Shown here: in pieces, positions 1 through 12,600 of the stretch | How positions within the stretch are numbered: the first letter of the stretch is position 1 | Layout of the letters: each line of letters begins with the position of its first letter | Assembly: GCA_947167075.1 (NCBI GenBank) | Contig: CAMVGR010000020.1 | Span: forward strand, 1 to 33,149 | Length of the DNA: 33,149 bases | From: an uncultured Bacteroidales bacterium | Lineage (GTDB): Bacteria > Bacteroidota > Bacteroidia > Bacteroidales > P3 | Direction: 5' to 3' | Program-made: the position numbers and the translations under genes | Notes under the pieces: model-generated | Told to the model about the DNA's origin: nothing | Database searches by the model: none | Seen by the model: the letters and a program-made list of their open reading frames with translations, nothing else

Positions 1-7
1 GCGGGTG

Positions 8-38
8 CAAAAATACAACCATTTTCGAAACTGACAAA
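8..38 (-). promoter_or_regulatory. Leftward Bacteroidetes-type promoter at window edge
   Basis: On the minus strand TTTG (35-38), a 19-nt spacer and TATTTTTG (8-15) match the Bacteroidetes sigma consensus TTTG-N19-21-TAnnTTTG, followed by GCA as in most promoters of this window. It would drive a gene lying to the left, outside the window, divergent from the giant gene. The match is by sequence only. Confidence 0.6.
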
Positions 39-355
39 ATATTTTTTCAAAAAAAATTCATCATACCGTGTAATATTCTGTTATTCAGTATGGTATTTTA
101 GAAAAAATTTTTAGACATCCATGGATTCCGCCGTGCAAAATGAGCCCCGTTGCACCAAAATCCGTCAAAATCTAACCCCACAAAGCCCAAAAAACGGCAA
201 ATACAGGCAAAAATCTACGTATTTCGTTGTATTAGTGTTATATACATAGTTTATATAACGCAATTTTAGCAGGATTATCAACACCCAGCACTCCCTATCC
301 ACCATAGGCATCATCCTGCCGCAGCAACACCCTCTCGGCTACGCCACTTGGCCGG

Positions 356-440
356 CTCATGTTCGCTTGTTGTCCGGTTGTTGTCCGCTTTAAAAGCGGA
401 CAACAACCGGACAACAAGCGAACAACAAGCGGACAACAGA
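356..440. repeat. 11-bp repeat/palindrome element, copy A1
   Basis: Four direct 11-bp units (GCGGACAACAA type) lie at 396-439. Two inverted units lie at 367-388, and 356-366 may be a worn third. The two halves meet at a single base (392), giving a perfect inverted repeat with 32-nt arms (360-391 and 393-424). Positions 367-440 match 16336-16409 at 73 of 74 bases, the difference being A421 versus G16390. A1 lies upstream of the promoter of the giant gene, so it is probably not in its transcript. It is not a CRISPR: units are too short and there are no spacers. I do not recognise the element. Confidence 0.85.
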
Positions 441-606
441 CGTACCTATCACCTCCCTGATAGCAGAAAGAAGGCAATTTGTGGAGACTCGATTTTATAA
501 AAATGAAAGCATATAGTAGATTACGTATTGATGATTAAATAGATGCAATTGAAATGGAACCCCTCTGAGGGCGTGTATAGCTGTTATTTATATAATTATA
601 GAATCA

Positions 607-641
607 TTTTATGTTACATATCGATTTTATTTGTATCTTTG
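607..641 (+). promoter_or_regulatory. Promoter of the giant surface-protein gene
   Basis: TATCTTTG (634-641) followed by GCAG is a good Bacteroidetes -7 box. The -33 region near 607-613 (TTTTATG) is weak. The start codon at 667 would give a short leader of roughly 20 nt. Confidence 0.6.
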
Positions 642-666
642 CAGAAGAAAGAGATATTTGTAAATA

Positions 667-3600
667 ATGACAACATATAGATTATCAATTAATTATATAG
701 CAAAACTTATATTATGGCAAGTACTAATTCTGGTATTAGCCAATGGAGTGACATCGGCCTATGGTCAGACATATAGCATGCCCGCCATAGACACATTGAA
801 GATAGATGCCACAATTATTACGAGCGGCACCATTACCGACGATGGAGGCAAGGGGGGGGACTATAGCAATGGATGTAATGGTTATGCCCTGATTACCAGC
901 TGCCCAGGTGCCACCATGACCCTGTCGGGCAATGTAACGACAGAATCGTGCTGCGACTATCTGGATATATACACTGCCGACGGGACGACACTGCTACAAA
1001 AAGCAAAAGGCACCGCGACGGTAAACCTCAGCACAGACGAAGGCGGATTCCTGCTCTATTTCTACAGCGACGGATCGATGACGGAAGAGGGATTCGAACT
1101 GGCATGGAGTACAAATGGACTCGCCGAGATGTGCACGGGAGGAATCACCTCCTTCACAGCCAGCGAAATAGGGGCGACAGAGGCTACCCTGTCGTGGACC
1201 GCAGACAAAAGCTCACTGATATTGGACTATGGCAACGGCGAGCAGGTAGTTGGCGGCAGTAGCACCACGCTGAGTGGACTGAACCCCAGCACATTGTATA
1301 CAGCAAGGCTATATGCTTCGGGCGAAGGGTCGAACCCATGCTGTGTACGTACTGTGCAATTCAGGACAGCGTGCGGAAAGATGTATGCCCCATTGGTGGA
1401 GCGGTTCGACGACCTGCCGGTAGACACAGTGCCGAAGTGTTGGGTTGGGAAAGCTAACTACGACTCGCCCGAACTGCAACCCAAAGTGGTTGCCAATGCT
1501 GCCAAAAGCGGCAAACACTCGATGCAGATGAGCGGAGGAACCAAGTCGTCGCATTTCTCGATTGCACTGGCACCGGTGATGAGCACCGAGATCAACACCC
1601 TGCGTGTACATGTAAGCCTGCGGAGCAACAGCTACAATGCGAAGATAGAAGTGGGCGTTTGCGACACCACATCGGAATACCAAGAGTACTACGGATTCAC
1701 ATCGGTCGAGACCTTGACCGTGCCCACAAGCGGGACATGGTATGACTATACCATCGACATGAGCGGATATACTGGAGACGGATGCAGGCTTGCTTTTAGA
1801 ATGCCCTATAATCTACAACCCGTGAGCAGTGCGATCATCTATATCGACAATGTGATGGCAGAGAGTTGTGGTGTGGACAGTCTACGAGTGTCGCATCTAG
1901 CCTACAACGAGATGACTCTGCATTGGACCACCATCAACGACCCGACGGTGGATCTGCTAGTGTATGGAAAGGACATGTATGAGACCTATACCAATGTGAC
2001 CTCGCCATACAGCCTTACAGGACTTGACCCTGCGGGTAGCTATACGATGGTGCTCACGCCCCACTGCGGCTCTTCGTATGGAACTTCCAAGAGCATCACT
2101 GCCAGCACATTAACAAACGACACCCTACCGATAGCCTACTGCGAGAGTTTTCCCGATCCGTGGCCCTTGGGCTGGCAGAAAGCCGAGACGAACAGCTACT
2201 ACCCACAGCACGAAACCTATAATGGATCCTGCGTGGCACTATGGTCGTTCAATGGTCTACTCTCCACCGTGTCGCTACCACGGCTGGTGTCTTCCACAGA
2301 AGGGCTGACACTGCGTCTAGAAATGAAGACATCGAGTGCTGGGAGCGGGGTGGTTGTCGGCATGATGGGGTATCCGTTGGAGATGAGCACCTTCGAGCCT
2401 ATCGACACACTGGTGAGCCCCGACAATGAGAAACACCGCTACGAGGTAGACCTAGGGAAATACACTGGCGATGGACACTATCTGGCACTGCGGTCGTATT
2501 CGAATAACACCTTCTCACAATACATGTATCTGTACGAGGTCAAGATGGGGCACTGCCTCGTATCCAACCTCACAGCTAAGGGGAGCAGTGCGAGCTCGGT
2601 GACGATAGAATGGGACAGCACGGCCTCCGACAAGGTGGACAGTGTGATAGTGGAATATGGGAAAATAGGCTTTACTTTCGGGATGGGGACTAGATTGTCG
2701 CTGCTGGATGAAACAGAGGGGATAGTGAGTAATGGGAATGGGCGGATGGCATACACCATAGAGGGGCTGGAAGCGGGAGAGACCTACGACTTTGTAGTCT
2801 ATCGCGACTGTGGCGACCTGCTGTGTTCGCCCGAGAAGGCCACTTGTAGCCCACTGCTGGAAGACTATACTATACCCTACTGCGAGCGATTCGACTCGTA
2901 TGCCAACGGATCGTTTCCGACCGACTGGCATCGTCCGTCGACCTACAACAGTTGCCCCTATATCTCCACCCCTTATACCGATGCACCCACCGCCAACGGA
3001 GTGCTGCGGATGGCCTCGTATGGGCCAGTCGAGTCGGGGTACGACCACTCGACCGCAGTGCTTCCAGTGCTCGAATACGATGGGAGCATGTCGGACCTTG
3101 TGGTGAGCTTCTTTGCCAAAGGCACCTACGCCGTCTCCGAACTGCAAGTCGGAGTCATGTCCGACCCAGACGATGAGAGTACATTCACACAGGTAGCATC
3201 GGTGAAGGTGGCCTACGACGAATGGAGGCACCACGCAGTGAGCCTGAAGGACTACGCCGGCGTGGGCACCCACATTGCACTTCGCTACTCGTCTGCCTGC
3301 CAATGGTGCAACACCTCGGCCTATATCGACAATCTAGAGGTCGGCCTCGGGGCTATCGACGGGGTAGACATGTACAGCATTAGGACCACAGGGGCTGATT
3401 TCAGCTACGACACCGTGGGCACGGTGGGCGAAGTGCAGCTGTATATCGTAGATGGAACAGACACCACCAAATACACACCAACAGGGAATGCCATAAGCGT
3501 TTCGGGACTTAAGCCTGGGGTCACCTACAACTACATGTTTGACTATGGCGGTTGCAATGCAGTGACAGGGCAGATGACCACACCGACCGAGGCCTTGCAG

Positions 3601-6600
3601 AGCGATTGGTGCTACGGGTTCGAGAACAATACAAATAGCTATCGCCCAGAAGGATGGGGCTTCCCATATACGTATAACATCACTAGCGGAGACCATCATG
3701 GCGGTAGTCGGAGCCTCACCATGGCCTCACGAATCGGATTGCCGAATCTAGCTGTAATGCCCTACCTAGAAGAAGATGACTACGACAACCTACACTTTAC
3801 ATTTTGGGCAAAAAACAACAACTACAACGTCACCTATGTGGGATTGTTGAAAGACCCACGCGACACAGTGGGATTCGTCATCCTCGACACCATAGGGCCT
3901 GCCGACAACGTGTGGCGGCTGTATGATGTGGACTTGGAAGGGCACGAAAACGACGGGCACCACATCGCATTCTTTTCCATGAGCAACTACCAAAACTGCA
4001 GCGGATGCGACACATACGTGGATATTGACGACCTAAGGCTCGCTCGTGGCAACATCGACTCCGTTTCCTACACGACCACCGCAACAACAGCAACAGTAGA
4101 ATGGACATCGAAGGGATGTGTGGATTCTGTACACGTGACCCTTACACACCCCGACCTTGGGGCAATAGTGGACAGCACCGTTGTCAACAGCCAACCTGGA
4201 CAGATGCAGATACAAGATCTGCAATCCAACACCATCTACACCTTACGAATAGAGAGCGTCTGCAAGAACTCGTTCCATAGCTGCAGCCTCGAGGAATACA
4301 GTGTGACCACACTAGAGCACGATCTGAATGATGGCTATTGCGAAGACTTTTCCGGGCAATGGGATCCCCTACCCGTAGGATGGACATATCTAGAAAACGG
4401 AGGAGGCATCCCCACCCACCCATCCTATAACAGCGATGTGCAACGCTACTCAATTGGACTACCAACCAGTTGGGCAGATAGCAGCTACACCATGCTCATC
4501 GCCCCACCAACCACCGAGTCGATAAACAGCCTAGTGGTAGGATTCGGAGGATGGGAGAGCGAATACAATGCCGAACAACCGGCACGACTAGTGGTGGGCG
4601 TCATTGATAATCCATCCGATGCATCCACGTTCACAGCGATGGACACCATCCTTGTAAACTCGTACCTGGAGCATTGGGCACTCGATCTTTCCTCATACAA
4701 CGGCAACGGAAAACACATAGCATTTAAGGCCCAGAGCATTGAAGGGCGATATAACACTGTCTACCTAACCGACATCACCCTTTCGCATTGCAAACCCACA
4801 GCCATTCATGCCACCGAACTAACCACCGATTCCTTTACCCTCCGATGGACAATGCTGGGGCCAGGCGACTCCATACGCATACGCTACGCAAGTATTGACA
4901 CAACGGTTCTAGCCACCCCCGCTTATGTGCGTTTGAGTATTCCGGCTGAGAACGTCGGTGAGAGTCTGGACATAGAGGCGATTAGCACCTGCCAACAAAT
5001 GGAACTCAACTGCCAGTGGCAACACTTGACAATCTATCCTCCTTCCAGCCCCAATAACCTTTCGCAGTGTCTACCTTTCTTGAATGCTCCCTCTTCCTAT
5101 CAGATGGATGTCACACAGATGCCCTACGGATGGATACGTCCATACGGTAATCTGGACCCCACCACGCAGGGAGCGTTCGACCACAACGTGTTACTATTCA
5201 GTGCCTCATCGAAAGGAGACGGATACGATCGCTCACCCATGGCGGTATCGCCCTATTTCGAAGACAGCCTCACCGACTCCCACCTGCATCTGCACATCTT
5301 CAACATCTCGCCAGGAACATACTTTGAAGTGGGCACTATTGACGACCCGTACGACAGCAGTACATTCGTCCCTCACGACACGCTAAGCCTATACCCCATC
5401 CGCACCCTTGTCAGCCTACCACTGGCAGCTTATAAAGGCCACTATATAGCCTTCCGATACAGAGCGTTACAGGGTTTTGATGGCAATGCCACCCTCGACG
5501 AGTTGGCCATTGCACCCTGTGCTATGCCGATAGCATGGCTATCGCATCCCGAAGACTCGACCGTGATGGTCAATTGGCTTGGCGGTGGCGAGGTATGGAT
5601 TGAATACCGCGAGGGCGGTGACTTCGTACCAGGCACCGGCACACGGCTGCTGGCCACGTCGTCACCAACCCTAATTGAGGGGCTTACACCCTCGTCGGTA
5701 CACACCTTCCATATATGGCCACAGTGCGACACATCCTCGTTCTACTGCAACCACCTTGTGCTAATACTAAGCACCCTCGACCCACCTCTCAACCTACCCT
5801 ACTGCAACCACTTCGAATCACCTTCCACCGGCAATATCCCCTCCGGATGGAGTAGTCTTCCAGACAATACATTGGTAAGCACCAGTATCAGCTCTGGAGG
5901 CTACACCGACAACCAGCACCTGTCACTTACCCCCTCTGCCGACCACTCGGTAACCGCCCTTCTGCCTAATCTAAAACCCGAAAAAGGATGCACCGACAGC
6001 GTGTACCTCAACTTTTGGTATCGGTGGAATTCATCTGCATCGGTATTACTGGTAGGCTCCCTCACCGATGCCAGCGACACTGCCAGCTTCATCACCTTCG
6101 ATACGCTGGAATTCAACGACTCTTACGAATGGCAACACCACACCACCACCCTGCCCCCCACAGCACTCACCCAAGGGCATGTGGCACTGCGTGTACCAGC
6201 AGGGCATCCCAGTGTGTCGGTCGACAATCTATGTGTCGAAGCATGCATGGCGGCCAATCTGCAAATCAGCGAGGTGGATCGTAACAGCGTCACTATCACC
6301 TGGGAGGGGTATGGAGTCAGTGCACTCGTGTGCGAATACGGGCTTTCTGGATTTGCACAGGACACCGGAGAAGTGGTACATATCACCTCCTCGCCATACA
6401 CCATCGACGGACTGACCTCGTCAAGCGACTACAGTTTTATCTTCAAAACCGAATGTACCTGTAGCACCGCCGAGGGGAAAATATACACAGGCGGAGAAGG
6501 CAACGGCTGGGGAGGCAACGGCGGATCGGTGAACATAGAGGTGATCACGCAGGCCGAACCCGTCCTCACCCCCTATTGCGAGGACTTCGACACCTTCGAT

Positions 6601-9600
6601 ATCAACGTCATTCCATCCAAATGGCGCCGCATACCCGGCAATCCCGACGACTATCCGAAGCTGCACAACGACCCCGCCTGCAGCGGAGCCCGCAGCTTGG
6701 ACATGTACACTACGCCTGGCTATGCCACCTTTGCAGCACTTCCTCCGGTGGAGGATCCTTCACAACTGGTGCTCTCTTTTATGGCATACACCACCAGTAC
6801 CGAACCCACCGTGGAGAGCTACGGTGTGCTCACCGTAGGTGTGATGACCAACCCCGACCAAGGCTCCACCTTCAGCATAATAGACACGGTGGTGCTCGGG
6901 GCTACCAAACGGTGGCAACAATGCTTCGTCGACCTATCGTCATACACCGGCACAGGCGAATATATAGCCCTGCGACTGATTCCACACAACAATGCACACC
7001 ATATCTATATCGACAATCTGTATCTAGGCAGCTGCATGGTTACCTCGGCATCGGCCACTGTCACCGACGAAGGAGTAGAAATAAGCTACACAACCCTCGG
7101 CAATGCTAACGGCGTATTTTTGGATTGGGACGGGGGAAGCACCATACTCACATCGTCGCCCTCGACAGTCGACGCCCTGATTCCCAACGAACACTACGAA
7201 CTACAATTACGCGCTTTTTCATCACTCGACACACAGCTAATCTGCCATATGCCCCCACTGGTGCTTGGCCGTATGATGCGATTGCCCTACTGCGACAACT
7301 TCGATGCCACCACCGACCGCTATCCCGACGGGTGGGGAGTAGTGTTGAGCAACGACAATACATACAGCTCCTACACCAACGGTGTGCAGGACGGAGCCAT
7401 GTTCATGTACCCCTCTGGCACCAACACCCCAGTCTTGTTCACCCTGCCCACACTCTCCAATGGCGACACATTGGGCGGGAAATGGGTGCAACTGGACTAT
7501 CGGCATCCTATAGCTTCGTCGAACACCTATGTGTATACCCGATTGGATATAGGCTATATGACCGACACATCGCTCGCCAGCACCTTTGTCCCGCTGGTCA
7601 CCCTTCAGACCAACGCAGCCAACCAAAGTCTCCGCACACAACTGCCTACCTCCAATGCCACACAGCTGGCCCTTCGGGGACGTTCCACATCTAGTTCGAG
7701 AATCTTCTGCATCGACAATCTGCTGATTTCGACCCTGCCGCTACCTATGGCGTCAGACATTGTCGCCTCGCACACATCGAGCACCAACCAAACCCTGACT
7801 TGGAATGCCAATCCGCTTGCTACCCACTATCAATACGAGTACGGACCTGCCGGTTTCACCCCAGGCAACGGCACCACAGCACAGAGCGACTCATGCCAGA
7901 TAGTGCTGCAAGACTTGGTTGCAAACAGCGACTACGACCTGTATTTCATAGACTCGACAGGCACCGTATCGTGCCAACCCTACCGATTCAACACCAGCCG
8001 GACCGTAAGGCCGCCCTACTGCGAGGATTTTGAGGATGTAGAAGTGAACACAATTCCCGCCGGATGGACCCGTATCGGAGCCAACGAATACCCACGGGTG
8101 AACAACATCAATAGCCATGTGCTCGAATTCAGGAACGACGGCACACAGGTGTTTGTACTGCCCGAACCCGACATCGACAGCATCCAGCTCCTCTCGCTCA
8201 CTGCCACATACATGCTATCCAGCTCATACAACCAGATGGAGATAGGTGTCATGACCGACCCCTCTGACTTCGCCACCTTTGTGGCCATCGACACCATAGC
8301 CAGGACTGGCAACTCGAACACCTTTGTGGCCACCACTTCGTTTGCCAACTATCAAGGCACAGGACGCTACATTGCACTGCACTATCTCTACTATTCCGGC
8401 TACATCTATGTGGACGATGTCGTGCTCGACGATGCACCCTTGGTGGAACTGGCACCCACTTCGGCGAGCAGCTTCGAAATCATCACCAGCAACACCGCCA
8501 CACCCGACTACTATATCGAGGTATGTAATCCCGATCAAAATCAAGGTAATGGCGCCATACATCACGTACAAGACCATACTTACACCGTACATGCACCGTA
8601 CATGCACCGTACATACACCGTGTATGTACGTACGGATAGTGCATCATCCACGTGTGTACCACCCCAGACTGTCACCTTGCCTGTGGCGCTAGGCATTCCT
8701 ATGTGCGAAGAGTTTGACAACCAGAACGCTATACCCGACAACTGGAGCTCCTACTATACCTACTACAGCAACAATGTAAAACCCGCCACCAACAATAACG
8801 AAAAGACCATCTACCTCTACTCCTACTATTATGACAGCAGCGATGTTTATGTGGCACTGCCCGACCTCGACGTCGACGACCTGAGCTCGCTCTCGATCGA
8901 ACTGCGCTATCGCTTCGAACAAAAAACAGGTATGGCAGAAATCGGCTTTATGCACTCTCCCAACGGATGGTCGTCGTTTGTCCCGTTCGACACACTCGCC
9001 TCCAACAGCATCACTTCGTGGCAGACGCTGCGACACGACCTAATCAACCACAGCGGCAACGATCGATTCCTAGCCATCAGGATGAAAGGCTATTACCAAC
9101 AGTACGACTACCTATACATCGACTACCTGCACATAAGTCCATGCCCACTGGTACATTTTGCACTCGCCTCCTACAACAGTATCCTATGCTCTGTCGATTC
9201 CGCCCACACAGCCGTCGACTATTGGGTGCACCTTACCTCCGACGGCTTGGATTCGCTGATACACGTCACCTCAAACACATACCTTATCGATGGTCTTGCT
9301 GCCAATCAGACATACACCCTGGCAGCACAATGCGACAAAAACGCTGCGGGCTGCAACTCGACTGCGACCATCACCACGGGCATCTTGAAAGAGCTACCCT
9401 ACTGTGAACAATTCGACACGTATGGCACCGGCAACGGAAGCCAGCCCTATGGGTGGTTCATTTCCACACAGTGCTCGGGCGACAGGATATATACTACCTC
9501 GAGCAACAACTACTCGCTCTACATGGAGTCGAACTACTATAACCAATGCGACCTTCTTGCCATACTGCCCGACTTCGACATCGATTCCATCTGCCACCTA

Positions 9601-12600
9601 TCGGCCCAGATTCGCTATCAATACACCTCGCATGCCTGTCCAGTACAAATCGGTGTCATGGACAATCCGTACGACCCCTCGTCTTTTGTCGTGGTCGACA
9701 CACTGAAAGAGGCTACCAACACATGGTTTGTCGACGACATCGACTTCTCCTCCTACACTGGCAACGGGAGGTTCGTCGCCATCCGAATGCAGGGCAACTA
9801 TCAATACTACAAGTATCTCTACATCGACTACCTGAATCTGCAGCCCATCCCCCTTGTCGAATTGGCACAGACGGGGGCAACATCGATCCATGCCACCACA
9901 AATCCTGACATCACGCCCGACTATTGGCTACACTATACCGCCGTGGGTTCGAACGACACCGTGCATGTGCATGTCCAGACATCCGACTACACCCTTAGTG
10001 GCTTGGACGAAAACACCGCCTACAGCATCGTTGCCTCGCACGATAGCGCCAGAACCACTTGCTGGCAGTGGAAGTCGTTCACCACCACACACGCTCTAGA
10101 CTTGCCCTACTGCGACGACTTCAAGTCGTATGACTATTACACACTCCCCACCGGATGGCAACGATACAACACAAACAATGGTTCGACCCCATACATAAAC
10201 AACGATATTTACTCGAAAAAGAGCATCTACTTCTATGGCAACGGCACTAAGACCCTTGTGCTGCCATACATCGCGAACCTAAAGTCGTCAACAGTACACG
10301 TGCAGACATGCGGGCGAAATCTGCTGCTCGGAGTGATGTCCGATGCCTCCGATCCGGACAGCTTCGTGACCATCGACACGTTGAAGAACGAGACATCGAA
10401 CCAGTATACCATGCACTCGGTTGGGTTCGACTCATATAATGGGGATGGACACTTTGTGGCATTCAGAACAACAGAGTATTATTCCTCCTACATCAATAGA
10501 CTGAGCATCGTTCCCTGCGACAACCGTGCAGAAATCACTCGAGTGGGTAGCAATGTGGTGCAAATCGACAGCCCTGGCGACGACACCCTGGTGTTGGAAT
10601 ATGGGCTCAAAGGATTTGTACAGGGCACCGGCACCACCATCCAACTGGCCCAACTACCCATGACCCTAGAGTTAGACTTCAATACCGACTACGACTTCTA
10701 CATAAAATGCGACAGTAGCTCCACATGCCAGTTGCCTACATCCATCACAACACTTAGCGAACCAATGGAAATCCCCCTATGCGAAGGGTTTGAGGGTATC
10801 GACAACAATACAATCCCCAGCGGATGGACCACCATATTCCCGAACAAAGACTATGGGGTAAGGGTCGGCATCGGCAGCAGTGATGCCCACAGCGGAAGCA
10901 AACTGCTGGCGTTCGAGATATACTACAATCACTATAACATACTGTGCCTTCCCGAAGTGGCAAACGATTCGTTGAGGGATCTGACATTGTCGTTCTGGTT
11001 TAAGTCGAGTGGTAACGGTGTGTTCAATGTGGGCGTGATGTCGGATCCGACAGATGCAAGCACCTTCATTCCGATATCCACCATAACAGGCACTACCACA
11101 TGGAGCCGCAAGATGGTGAGCATGGGCAAAGCACCCGTCACACACCACTATATAGCACTGCGGGGCAACGGTCAGTCGGGCGATATCTATGCCTATATCG
11201 ACGACCTACATATTGCACCCTGTGGAGCCCACCACATGGTGGTGAAGGAGATTGAGAACGAGAGCCTCACCGTAGATTGGGAGCAGACCGGCAATCCGAC
11301 AGTAGAGCTGGAGCTGGTGGGAGGTGGTATCACCAAAACAGTAAGCCCAGTGACGAGCCATCCGTATGTCTTCGACGGACTAGTTCCACTGACGCACTAC
11401 AAGGTGTACATGCGGTCGGTGTGTGACAGCGCAGACGACTACTGCACAAACAATATAGAGGATTCGGCATCAGTGTTCACCCCTGCAGGCGGAACCGGCT
11501 GTATCGACCCAACTAATCTTACTGCCGACTACACCACCTGTTTTGTCGGAACATTCAACAACCCCTATAGCATGGTGTCGTGCGTAGACAAGGGAGCCGC
11601 CGACATCATGAGCCGTCACACCATCCATACCGACACGTCGGAGCGGGATGCACGGACTGGCTATCAGCTGCGGACAGTGGCACCCGGGGCCGATGCATCG
11701 GTACGTTTAGGAAACTGGGGACACAACTACGACTCGCCAGAGGCCGAAGGTATCAGCTACGCACTGCGAGTAGACACTATGGAATTCGACCTATTAGTGC
11801 TACGCTACGCAGCCGTACTGGAAGACCCATTCCACGACGTCTCCGATCAGCCACGCTTCAAGCTGGAACTGCTGGATTCGAACATGAATCTGATCGACCC
11901 CGTGTGCGGTGCTGCCGACTTCAGGGCCAATCAGAATCTAGGTTGGGAACGCGAGGGCGAAGAAGTGCTATGGAAAGACTGGACAACAGTGGGTCTGGAC
12001 GTAAGTGCCTATTCGGGACAGACGATCTACATACGACTAACAACGTACGACTGCGGCGAAGGGTCGCACTTCGGCTATGCCTACTTCACATTGGATTGTC
12101 ACCGTAAAAACATGGTGAGCGACACCTGTGGCGATGTGGAAAGCAATACCTTCACAGCACCTAGCGGTTTCGCCTACAGTTGGTATACCGACCAAGACAC
12201 TACGGTGTTCAGCCGAGAGCAAAGCGTGGTGGTTGCCAGCGACAACGATCTGACATATTATTGCCTGCTATCCTTTGTAGACAATCCCACCTGCCAATTC
12301 ACCATCAGTGCCTTTGCCGGCACACGATGGCCTTTGAGTCTGTTCGACACTACAGTGCTGATACGGGACTGCCAGTTCGAAGTGTCGTTCACCAACCAGA
12401 GCTCCATCTCGTCCGACGGCGAGAATGTAGTGGGCACTGGCGAAAAGGTGGAGACAGCCATGTGGGATTTCGGCAATGGGGAGACCAGCAACCAATACCA
12501 TGGCACTACAGTCTACAGCGAGCCGGGCACCTACACCGTGCAGCTCGTCAGTACCATTGCTCGAGGTGCCTGTTTAGACACGTTGGAGAAAGAAATCGTA

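Larger units (their letters stand above)
1..666. other. Intergenic region upstream of the giant gene
   Basis: No convincing gene is seen in these 666 bases. The stretch is AT-rich and holds a leftward promoter at its left edge, a long palindrome with 11-bp repeats at 356-440, and a rightward promoter at about 634-641 just before the giant gene. An open frame on the minus strand at 295-477 runs through the repeat element and has no credible protein character. Confidence 0.7.

Noticed and set aside
367..440. CRISPR array or Rep-type repeat
   Set aside because: Units are 11 bp, contiguous and without spacers, and no cas gene is present.
295..477. 60-codon minus-strand frame through element A1
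   Set aside because: It is made by the repeat itself, and the element is not kept as protein at the second copy, where the plus-strand frame reads differently.
2515..3303. 262-codon open frame on the minus strand
   Set aside because: It lies wholly inside the giant gene, antisense to modules 2 and 3; its protein is low-complexity (His/Val/Arg-rich) with no domain, as expected from the biased coding strand.
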